From positions 1-64,000 of the forward strand of contig NZ_QJGZ01000041.1 of assembly GCF_003254585.1 (NCBI RefSeq): DNA of 64,000 nucleotides, given 5' to 3'. The stretch comes from Flavobacterium sharifuzzamanii (GTDB taxonomy: Bacteria; Bacteroidota; Bacteroidia; Flavobacteriales; Flavobacteriaceae). The notes beneath the pieces were generated by a model, which saw only the letters and a list, made by a program, of their open reading frames with translations, had not been told where the DNA came from and did not search any database. The position numbers were made by a program, and so were the translations under genes. Shown in pieces: positions 51,980 through 59,219 of the stretch (its first letter is position 1; each line of letters opens with the position of its first letter).

Positions 51980-52030
51980 GAGATTTTTATGTGGTATTTT
52001 TGAGTTTCCTTAAAAAGGAGCAGACTGATA

Positions 52031-53029
52031 CTATTTTTTAAAAGTAACCGTACTTCCAGAAGCAGTAACTTCTATAGAAATAGTGTTTCCCATAATCAAA
52101 GCTCTATTGTCTCTAATATGTCCTGCTGGGAAATTAAAAATTACTGGAATATTGTATTTTTTGGTTACGTCATCAATAATTTCTAAAGCATTTTTCCCCC
52201 AAGGCACTTCATTATCTTTCATGCTTGTCATTCCGCCGATAATGATTCCTTTCAGATTTTCGATGCAGCCGTTACGTCTTAGATTCATCATCATGCGGTC
52301 GATGTGATACAAATATTCATCTAAATCTTCTATAAATAAAATTTTATCCTTGCAATCAATTGCAGACGGAGATCCTAATAGACTATATAAAATTGAAAGA
52401 TTACCGCCGACTAATTCTCCCGTTGCGCTTCCCAAACGATTCATCGGACTTGGGCTGATAGAGTAGGAAATAGGTTCGTTAAATAAAGCGGCTTTTAATG
52501 AACTTACCGCATCTGGCGTCGCTCTAGGAACGGTTACCGGCATAATACCATGAATAGATTTATAGCCCATCGTATTCAAATGATTATGAAGAACCGTTAC
52601 ATCACTAAAACCGATAACCCATTTAGGATGCTGTTTGAATTTGGTAAAATCTAGTAAATCTAACATTCTAACAGTACCATATCCGCCACGAACGCACCAG
52701 ATCGCTTTAATATTTGGATTGTCCATTTGTTTCTGAAAATCGACAGCTCTTTGTTCATCTGTTCCGGCCAATTGATTATAATCTAAACCAATTGTAGAGC
52801 CAATTACGGCTTCTAAACCCCAACTGTGCAATAAATCTATTGTTGGTTTTAAATTGTCATCAATGTTTTTTCTTGCTGTTGCCAAAAGTGCCACAGTATC
52901 TCCTTTTTGTAAATAAGGCGGTGTTATCATGTTTTGTTGAGATTGACAGTTGAATGATTGTAAAGCAAAAATAAGAAATGCGAGTTGATAAAAAATAGTC
53001 GGTTTTTTAATATTTAAAAGGTTTTTCAT
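52031..53029 (-). CDS. LD-carboxypeptidase (peptidase family S66), exported
   Basis: A 332-aa peptidase that trims the terminal D-alanine from tetrapeptide stems of peptidoglycan. Catalytic residues can be placed: Ser in IGFSDVTVLH, Glu in FIEDLDEYLYH, His in PAGHIRDN. The N-terminal third has RKNIDDNLKPTIDLLHSWG and CVRGGYGTVR, typical of LdcA-type enzymes. I used the ATG at 53029 (MKNLLNIKKP), which opens a signal peptide ending near FNCQSQQ; ATGs at 53035 and 53038 are alternatives. The cysteine there may be a lipid attachment site. The signal peptide suggests it acts in the periplasm, unlike cytoplasmic LdcA. Confidence 0.9.
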   Translation of the reverse strand: MKNLLNIKKPTIFYQLAFLIFALQSFNCQSQQNMITPPYLQKGDTVALLATARKNIDDNLKPTIDLLHSWGLEAVIGSTIGLDYNQLAGTDEQRAVDFQKQMDNPNIKAIWCVRGGYGTVRMLDLLDFTKFKQHPKWVIGFSDVTVLHNHLNTMGYKSIHGIMPVTVPRATPDAVSSLKAALFNEPISYSISPSPMNRLGSATGELVGGNLSILYSLLGSPSAIDCKDKILFIEDLDEYLYHIDRMMMNLRRNGCIENLKGIIIGGMTSMKDNEVPWGKNALEIIDDVTKKYNIPVIFNFPAGHIRDNRALIMGNTISIEVTASGSTVTFKK

Positions 53030-53159
53030 GATCATCATTTGCTTCTTTTCATTTGTATGAAAAAACAAATATAGAAATTTTAGATTTTAAATTTATTTGA
53101 AATTTCTTACATTTAGATAAAAAGATTAATATTGGAATGTTTTTTAAAATACTTTCTAT

Positions 53160-54251
53160 ATGCACTTTTTCAGAATCTTTTTAATAATTCTACTTTTTTC
53201 AGTTCAAACGCATTCCCAACCTAAAAAGTATAAAATTCATACAGTTGCCTTTTACAATTTCGAAAACCTTTATGACACTGTAGATGATGTATTTACAAAT
53301 GATGACGAATGGACGCCAAATGGAGCGCAACGTTGGACGACAGAAAAATACCAGCAGAAATTAAAAAATCTTGCAAGAGTTATTTCTGAAATTGGAATGC
53401 CTGAAAATTCAAATGCGCCAACTTTAATTGGTGGAGCTGAAATCGAGAATCGTAATGTTTTAGAAGACTTGATCAAAGAACCAGCGTTGCAAGCTTTAGA
53501 TTTGGGAATCATTCATTTTGATTCACCAGACAAACGTGGTATCGATGTCGCTTTGCTTTATCAGAAAAAATATTTCAGACCAACTTCTTATTCAAATATT
53601 CCTTTAATTATTTATAAAAAAGAAATTGTCAAAAAAGAACAAGAAGCAGAAGTTTTGGATGATGAAATTGAAGCTAAAATAGAAAACAAAAATCGAGTTT
53701 TTACAAGAGATCAGCTTTTGGTTTCAGGATTTTTAGAAAATGAAGAAATACATATTATCGTAAATCACTGGCCATCTAGATCTGGTGGAGAAAAAGCAAC
53801 AACAATGTTTCGAGAAGCCGCAGGAAAATTGAACAGGAAAATTATTGATTCATTACAACAGATTAATCCACAAGCAAAAGTATTGACAATGGGAGATTTT
53901 AACGATGGACCATTTAATAAAAGCATAAAAAAAGGGTTAGGAGCAAAAGGAGCAAAAGCTGAAGTTGCTGAATTTGATGTTTTTAATCCGTTTGAAGACC
54001 TTGCTAATAAAGGTTTAGGAACTATTGCTTATCGTGATTCTTGGAACATTTTTGATCAAATTATTATAACATCATCTTTAGTGAGAGCTGATTTTTCAAC
54101 TTTTAATTTTTGGAAAGCGGGCATTTTCAACAGACCTTATCTTATTCAAAATTCTGGTGCATATAAAGGATATCCGTTGCGGAATACACTCAGTGACGCA
54201 GGTTTTAGTGATCATTTCCCAGTTTATATTTATTTGATAAAAGAGTTTTAA
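53160..54251 (+). CDS. Endonuclease/exonuclease/phosphatase (EEP) family protein, exported
   Basis: A 363-aa exported phosphodiesterase-type enzyme. The signal peptide ends near HSQP (residue 20). Motifs in order are AFYNFENLYDTVDD (metal/Asn), LIGGAEIENRNVLEDL (catalytic Glu), RGIDVALLY, VNHWPSR, MGDFND (Asp/Asn) and SDHFPVY (catalytic His). This is the EEP fold of exported nucleases and phosphatases common in Bacteroidota. The substrate may be extracellular DNA or a phosphoester; position gives no clue. Confidence 0.9.
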   Translation: MHFFRIFLIILLFSVQTHSQPKKYKIHTVAFYNFENLYDTVDDVFTNDDEWTPNGAQRWTTEKYQQKLKNLARVISEIGMPENSNAPTLIGGAEIENRNVLEDLIKEPALQALDLGIIHFDSPDKRGIDVALLYQKKYFRPTSYSNIPLIIYKKEIVKKEQEAEVLDDEIEAKIENKNRVFTRDQLLVSGFLENEEIHIIVNHWPSRSGGEKATTMFREAAGKLNRKIIDSLQQINPQAKVLTMGDFNDGPFNKSIKKGLGAKGAKAEVAEFDVFNPFEDLANKGLGTIAYRDSWNIFDQIIITSSLVRADFSTFNFWKAGIFNRPYLIQNSGAYKGYPLRNTLSDAGFSDHFPVYIYLIKEF

Positions 54252-54293
54252 TGGGTTTTCACTACCTTAGCTCTTCATAAATTTTGAATAAAA

Positions 54294-54833
54294 ATGGCTA
54301 TAGCAAAACCTTTTAACCTAACACAATGGATTGACGAAAACCGTCATTTACTTAAACCGCCTGTTGGAAATAAAAACTTATATGTTGATTCTGGAGATTA
54401 TATTGTAATGATTGTTGCGGGACCAAATGCACGAAAAGATTACCATTATAACGAAACAGAAGAACTTTTTTATCAGTTGGAAGGAAGTATTAAGGTTGTC
54501 ATTCAGGAAGATGGACAGCGTAAAGAAATGGAATTAAATGCTGGAGATATGTATTTACATCCTGCTAAAGTGCCACATTCTCCTGTTCGTTCAGAAGGTT
54601 CTATCGGACTTGTAATTGAGCGTAAACGTGCTGGGCAAGGTTTTACAGATGGTTTGCTTTGGCATTGTGATAACTGCAATCATAAATTGTATGAAGTGTA
54701 TTTTGAACTTCATAATATCGAAAAAGATTTTCTGCCTCATTTTGAACACTTCTACAATTCGGAAGAATTAAGAACCTGTGATAATTGTGGAATTGTTATG
54801 GAAACTGATCCAAGATTCACGGCTAAGAAATAA
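54294..54833 (+). CDS. nbaC: 3-hydroxyanthranilate 3,4-dioxygenase
   Basis: A 179-aa non-heme iron dioxygenase that opens the ring of 3-hydroxyanthranilate in the kynurenine pathway of tryptophan breakdown or quinolinate formation. Cupin metal ligands are in DYHYNETEELFYQLEG and HPAKVPHSP. ARKDYH holds the conserved arginine. The C-terminal part has the second, rubredoxin-like iron site with paired cysteines (HCDNCNHK and TCDNCG), as in bacterial enzymes of this family. Full length. Other kynurenine-pathway genes are not in this window. Confidence 0.93.
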   Translation: MAIAKPFNLTQWIDENRHLLKPPVGNKNLYVDSGDYIVMIVAGPNARKDYHYNETEELFYQLEGSIKVVIQEDGQRKEMELNAGDMYLHPAKVPHSPVRSEGSIGLVIERKRAGQGFTDGLLWHCDNCNHKLYEVYFELHNIEKDFLPHFEHFYNSEELRTCDNCGIVMETDPRFTAKK

Positions 54834-54854
54834 TATTTTATTTGATAGAAATAC

Positions 54855-54897
54855 GAAACCCGACAAGTTTTTAAAACCTGTCGGGTTTATTTTTTTA
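54855..54897 (+). terminator. Terminator of the 3-hydroxyanthranilate dioxygenase gene
   Basis: Arms aaacccgacaagttt and aaacctgtcgggttt followed by a T run. Confidence 0.8.
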
Positions 54898-54931
54898 TGT
54901 TAAAAGAAAGAATTTTGTATCATTTTTGATG

Positions 54932-54948
54932 TATATTTGTGTCACAAA
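54932..54948 (+). promoter_or_regulatory. -7 box with overlapping palindrome, candidate operator of the HTH antitoxin
   Basis: TATATTTG (54932-54939) fits TAnnTTTG. TTTGTGTCACAAA (54936-54948), a perfect 13-base odd palindrome, overlaps its end. An HTH protein bound here would block transcription, as expected for antitoxin autoregulation. A TTG lies 14 bases upstream of the box, which is short. Confidence 0.45.
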
Positions 54949-54969
54949 CGTTGTTAAAAAGCAATAAAA

Positions 54970-55281
54970 ATGATACAGGAGATAATTGCATATAAAAATA
55001 TAGTTGATAATATCGAAAGTTTAATCGAAAAATCAGCATATAAAAAAAATTACATTATTGAACAAGTTGGCATTTCTAGCCCAACGTTTTATAGAAAATT
55101 AAAAACTAAATCATTTACTCCAGATGAAGTTCTATCAATTGCCAAACTACTTTCACCAAAAGAAAATTTTATACTAGATTTAAAAGCTGATATTGAGCAA
55201 GGAAAACTTGATTTGAAAAATGGAGATTTTATAACTCATGAAGAAATGTTAGCTGAATTAAAAAGTAAAAACCTAATATAA
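54970..55281 (+). CDS. HTH-type protein, candidate antitoxin
   Basis: A 103-aa protein. Residues ~25-70 form a helix-turn-helix (KNYIIEQVGISSPTFYRKLKTKSFTPDEVLSIAKLL). The C-terminal tail (LKNGDFITHEEMLAELKSKNLI) has the pattern of ParD/RelB-type antitoxin tails that wrap the toxin. It faces, tail to tail with a 2-base gap, a ParE/RelE-like gene on the other strand. Antitoxins are usually co-transcribed ahead of their toxin, so this geometry is unusual. Confidence 0.75.
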   Translation: MIQEIIAYKNIVDNIESLIEKSAYKKNYIIEQVGISSPTFYRKLKTKSFTPDEVLSIAKLLSPKENFILDLKADIEQGKLDLKNGDFITHEEMLAELKSKNLI

Positions 55282-55283
55282 AA

Positions 55284-55574
55284 TTACAAGTCAATTATAT
55301 TTATTGGTTTTTGACGATTGTTATAAAAAGAAATTAATTCTAAATAGTCCTTCTCTATTTGATAGTATAAGCTGATATGTCTTGAAATCACTATTTCTCT
55401 ACATCTCAAGTTTGTATTGTATTTTCCAAGCATTGGGTTGACTTCTAATAAACTCAAAACGTGTAAAACATCTTTGATGAATTTTTGAGCTATTAATGGA
55501 GACCAAAAATATTCTAAATAGTTTTGAATATTATAAAAAGTATAATTTGCTCTTTTGGACCAAATAATTCTCAT
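55284..55574 (-). CDS. RelE/ParE family toxin
   Basis: A 96-aa protein of the ParE/RelE fold: IIWSKRANYTFYNIQNYLEYFWSPLIAQKFIKDVLHVLSLLEVNPMLGKYNTNLRCREIVISRHISLYYQIEKDYLELISFYNNRQKP. The Trp at position 4, NP..G, the arginine strand and the RQ.P ending match family toxins that attack gyrase (ParE) or ribosome-bound mRNA (RelE). It is transcribed towards the HTH gene. Confidence 0.85.
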   Translation of the reverse strand: MRIIWSKRANYTFYNIQNYLEYFWSPLIAQKFIKDVLHVLSLLEVNPMLGKYNTNLRCREIVISRHISLYYQIEKDYLELISFYNNRQKPINIIDL

Positions 55575-55625
55575 TTAATAAAATTTATTCAGCTAAAATA
55601 TAAAAAATAACTTACAAAAAAATGT

Positions 55626-56582
55626 CTATAGCTCAAGCTTTTCCCCTTGTTTAGGATAAATAATCTTCAATCCTAAATCGTTTTGAGCTTTTAACTGCTC
55701 TTTAATTTTTGTAATATTCTTTGCTGGAGGTTTCAAATGTGTGATGATAATTTTGAAGTTTTCAAGAGAACCTTTTCCTGCTAAATCTTCTAGAATATGA
55801 AGTTCTCTCATTAAATAATTTGGAGTCAAATGACCAAACAAGAATTTATCTGGCTGTTCATTTGGAAATGAAACTTCAATAAAAATTCCTTTTAATTGTT
55901 TGGCCTTAACTAATGGTGCTACAGCTGTCCATAAATCGCGAAGATTATTGCTTTTTTCTACTTCATCTGGACCTGTGTCTCCTAAATATAAGGCATAATC
56001 ATTTTCATTTTTAATTAGGAAAGCGGTACTCTCAAATGGATTAACATGACTTAACGAAAATGCTTTAACAGTCATTTTGGTATTCGTCAAAGAAGTTTCT
56101 TCCCCCAAATTTAAAGTTTGAAAATGGTATTTTTTTAAAGGAAAACCTGGTCCTGCGTCTCCAAAATTAGCCCAAGTCTTATCGTTGAAATAATGGTTTT
56201 CCATCATTTCCATGCATTTATTGGTAGCATAAACTGTTTTAGAAGAATCGGCTGGAGAGTTTATAATTAAACCAGAAACATGATCTAAATGAGCGTGTGA
56301 AATCAAATATCCTTTGATGTATTTTCGTAAAACTTCGCTTGTAGAAACTTTAAAAGTTTTCTTTTCTATTGCTTTTTCTATTCCAGCATTTACAGTTCCA
56401 GCGTCAAGGCAGATATAATCGGTTGTGCTGGATGGAGCGATTAAATAAGCTGAAAGATTTTTTTCGTCAATGCCTCCCATTACTCCCAATGGAACTACTG
56501 AAAAAGAGTTTTTTGCTTTTTGAGAAAATATATTTGTTGAGACTAAAAGAAAACAAAGCAGAAGCCTACAATAACGAGTCAT
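55626..56582 (-). CDS. cpdP: Class II 3',5'-cyclic-nucleotide phosphodiesterase, exported
   Basis: A 318-aa exported MBL-fold phosphodiesterase of the class II (PDE1/CpdP) type, which hydrolyses cAMP or cGMP. I chose the ATG at 56582 (MTRYCRLLLCFLLVSTNIFSQ, a signal peptide) over an upstream ATG that adds ten residues. The metal motif and class signature read SHAHLDHVSGLIINSP near residue 100. Further ligands are in LSHVNPFESTAFLI and YLGDTGPDE, with IITHLKP near the end. Export means it would act on cyclic nucleotides in the periplasm or outside the cell. Confidence 0.9.
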   Translation of the reverse strand: MTRYCRLLLCFLLVSTNIFSQKAKNSFSVVPLGVMGGIDEKNLSAYLIAPSSTTDYICLDAGTVNAGIEKAIEKKTFKVSTSEVLRKYIKGYLISHAHLDHVSGLIINSPADSSKTVYATNKCMEMMENHYFNDKTWANFGDAGPGFPLKKYHFQTLNLGEETSLTNTKMTVKAFSLSHVNPFESTAFLIKNENDYALYLGDTGPDEVEKSNNLRDLWTAVAPLVKAKQLKGIFIEVSFPNEQPDKFLFGHLTPNYLMRELHILEDLAGKGSLENFKIIITHLKPPAKNITKIKEQLKAQNDLGLKIIYPKQGEKLEL

Positions 56583-56762
56583 ATTTTTAATTTTAAGTAC
56601 TGCAAATTTCATTAAATAAATTCAATATTGACGTTTCGTTTCTGTTAATACTATAAAATAAGCTTAAATTTACGTTCATTTATGAATTAACTTCAATCAA
56701 AAATTAATTCTAAAACAATATCTTTACATAAAAATATAACAATTTTAACTAAAAAAGTTACA

Positions 56763-58316
56763 ATGACAACAATAGCATCGCAATTTGGAATGAAGGAAGC
56801 TCTTGAAAAATTGGGCATCAAGACAATAAATGAAGGAACATCAACAGGAATTAATAATTTTTCTTCTGGAGAAATTCTAGAAAGCTATTCGCCAGTTGAC
56901 GGAAAATTAATTGCTTCGGTAAAAATGTCAACGAAGGAAGATTATGAAAAAGCAATTCAAACTGCTGCAGAAGCTTTTAAAACTTTTAGATTGATTCCTG
57001 CTCCACAGCGAGGTGAAATTGTACGCCAATTTGGAGAAAAATTGAGACAAAATAAAGAAGCTCTTGGAAAACTGGTTTCTTACGAAATGGGTAAATCATT
57101 GCAGGAAGGTTTTGGAGAAGTTCAGGAAATGATTGATATCTGTGATTTTGCGGTAGGTTTATCTCGTCAGCTTCACGGATTAACAATGCATTCTGAAAGA
57201 CCTGGCCATCGTATGTATGAGCAGTATCATCCTTTGGGAATTGTCGGAATCATTTCGGCATTTAATTTTCCAGTTGCGGTTTGGTCTTGGAACACAGCTT
57301 TAGCTTGGATTTCTGGTGATGTCTGCGTTTGGAAGCCTTCTGAAAAAACACCTCTTTGCGGTATTGCATGCCAGAATATAATAGCTCAAGTTATTAAAGA
57401 AAATAATCTTCCTGAGGGAATTTCATGTTTAATTAATGGTGATTATAAAATAGGAGAATTGCTGTCTGCAGATACTCGTATTCCGCTTATTTCTGCAACA
57501 GGTTCAACCAGAATGGGAAAAATTGTTGCTCAAACTGTGGCAGGAAGATTAGGTAAATCGTTGTTAGAATTAGGTGGAAATAATGCTATTATTGTTACTC
57601 CAGATGCTGATATTAAAATGACAGTTATTGGTGCTGTTTTTGGAGCTGTTGGAACAGCTGGACAAAGATGTACTTCTACTAGGAGGTTGATTATTCACGA
57701 AAGTATTTATGATAAGGTAAAAGATGCATTAGTTGCGGCTTATAAACAATTACGAATCGGAAATCCGCTTGACGAAAAAAATCATGTTGGACCACTAATT
57801 GATACTCATGCTGTAGAAATGTATGCAGCAGCGTTAAATAAAGTAGTAGCCGAAGGTGGAAAAATCCTTGTTGAAGGTGGAGTATTATCTGGTGAAGGTT
57901 ATGAAAGCGGCTGTTATGTAAAACCTGCAATTGCAGAAGCTGAAAATTCGTTTGAAATCGTACAGCATGAAACTTTTGCTCCAGTTTTATATTTAATTAA
58001 ATATTCTGGCGAAGTAGAAAATGCGATAGAAATTCAAAATGGTGTTGCACAAGGATTATCTTCTGCAATTATGACGAATAATTTACGAGAAGCAGAAAGA
58101 TTTTTATCTGCAACAGGTTCTGATTGTGGAATTGCAAACGTAAACATCGGAACTTCTGGTGCTGAAATTGGAGGCGCTTTTGGAGGTGAAAAAGAAACAG
58201 GCGGCGGACGCGAATCAGGATCTGATGCTTGGAAAATATATATGAGACGCCAAACCAATACAATTAATTATACAACAAATCTTCCGCTTGCGCAGGGAAT
58301 TAAATTTGATTTGTAA
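56763..58316 (+). CDS. Aldehyde dehydrogenase, ALDH7 (antiquitin/alpha-aminoadipic semialdehyde dehydrogenase) type
   Basis: A 517-aa NAD-dependent aldehyde dehydrogenase. The catalytic Cys is in GQRCTSTRRL and the general-base Glu in LELGGNNA; ISATGSTRMG is the cofactor motif. The C-terminal GGAFGGEKETGGGRESGSDAWKIYMRRQTNTINY is the signature of family 7, which oxidises alpha-aminoadipic semialdehyde in lysine catabolism. Length matches ALDH7. No other lysine-degradation gene lies in the window. Confidence 0.92.
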   Translation: MTTIASQFGMKEALEKLGIKTINEGTSTGINNFSSGEILESYSPVDGKLIASVKMSTKEDYEKAIQTAAEAFKTFRLIPAPQRGEIVRQFGEKLRQNKEALGKLVSYEMGKSLQEGFGEVQEMIDICDFAVGLSRQLHGLTMHSERPGHRMYEQYHPLGIVGIISAFNFPVAVWSWNTALAWISGDVCVWKPSEKTPLCGIACQNIIAQVIKENNLPEGISCLINGDYKIGELLSADTRIPLISATGSTRMGKIVAQTVAGRLGKSLLELGGNNAIIVTPDADIKMTVIGAVFGAVGTAGQRCTSTRRLIIHESIYDKVKDALVAAYKQLRIGNPLDEKNHVGPLIDTHAVEMYAAALNKVVAEGGKILVEGGVLSGEGYESGCYVKPAIAEAENSFEIVQHETFAPVLYLIKYSGEVENAIEIQNGVAQGLSSAIMTNNLREAERFLSATGSDCGIANVNIGTSGAEIGGAFGGEKETGGGRESGSDAWKIYMRRQTNTINYTTNLPLAQGIKFDL

Positions 58317-58338
58317 TTAATATTAATTTTTAATTTAG

Positions 58339-58376
58339 ACCGCTTTTTCTATCTAATTTAGGAAAAGCGGTTTTTA
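58339..58376 (+). terminator. Terminator of the ALDH7 gene
   Basis: Arms accgctttttct and aggaaaagcggt followed by a T run. Confidence 0.75.
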
Positions 58377-58424
58377 ATATTTTATTTTGTACGGTTTTAT
58401 TTAAATTTAAACAAAATTTTTAAA

Positions 58425-59171
58425 ATGAAAAGTAGAATTGTTTTCTTACTTATTTCTGCGATTATTATAAGCTGTAGTAAAAAGAAGGATATTAAAGAGG
58501 TATCAGAAAAAAAAGATACTTTACATCAAGCTATTCCTGAGGATACAGAGACGACAGAATATGAAGAGGCATTTATAGCTCCAGAATTTCCTAAAACAGG
58601 AAAAAATGTCGATGATTTTGTGGTAAGCCCTTATATAATAAAAATGAAAGCGGAAGGTTTTCTCAATGATGACATGCTTAAGGACATCGTAATTGTATTG
58701 CAAAATGAAAATGATAATAAAGATTCTAGAGCAGTTTTAGTTCTTTTGAAACAAAAAACAGGAGAATATAAGCTTCAGGATATTTCGTGGGAAGCTCTAG
58801 ATCCCGAATATAATGAGAATGATTATCAAATGTATACATCAGAAGAGATTTATATAGAGAATAAGATGTTACATATTATGCTTCAGAGTGGTGGAGGACC
58901 ACCTGGTACGAGAGAAACATTATATAAATATATAAATGATGATTTAGTTCTTATAGAGATCCATTCATTTAATGCTGGAGCAGGTTCTCATCTTTCTAGT
59001 GATTATAATCTAATAACTGGGGTTGTAGAACATGAGTTAACAAATACTCTCCATGATAGTGTGCCAAATAAGCATGAAATCAAAAAATTCCAATTGAAGC
59101 GACAGATGTTATTTGCAAAAGATAACCCAAATACTGTTCAAGAAGATTTACCAGGATCAGACAATTTTTAG
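58425..59171 (+). CDS. Lipoprotein of unknown function
   Basis: A 248-aa predicted lipoprotein; the signal peptide ends in IIISCSKKKD with Cys17. A low-complexity acidic linker (residues ~25-60) follows. The beta-rich domain contains FLNDDMLKDIVIVLQNENDNKDSRAVLVLLKQKTGEYKLQDISWEAL and a glycine loop LQSGGGPPGTRETLYKYI. This pattern resembles exported domains that sense or store a balance, but no family is certain. It is single, ending at a bidirectional terminator. Confidence 0.75.
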   Translation: MKSRIVFLLISAIIISCSKKKDIKEVSEKKDTLHQAIPEDTETTEYEEAFIAPEFPKTGKNVDDFVVSPYIIKMKAEGFLNDDMLKDIVIVLQNENDNKDSRAVLVLLKQKTGEYKLQDISWEALDPEYNENDYQMYTSEEIYIENKMLHIMLQSGGGPPGTRETLYKYINDDLVLIEIHSFNAGAGSHLSSDYNLITGVVEHELTNTLHDSVPNKHEIKKFQLKRQMLFAKDNPNTVQEDLPGSDNF

Positions 59172-59175
59172 ATTC

Positions 59176-59204
59176 AAAAGGCTTCCAATTTTGGAAGCCT
59201 TTTT
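59176..59204. terminator. Terminator between the converging lipoprotein and pectate lyase genes
   Basis: Arms aaaaggcttccaa and ttggaagccttttt, strongest in the plus direction. Confidence 0.75.
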
Positions 59205-59219
59205 AAGTTAATTTAGTTT

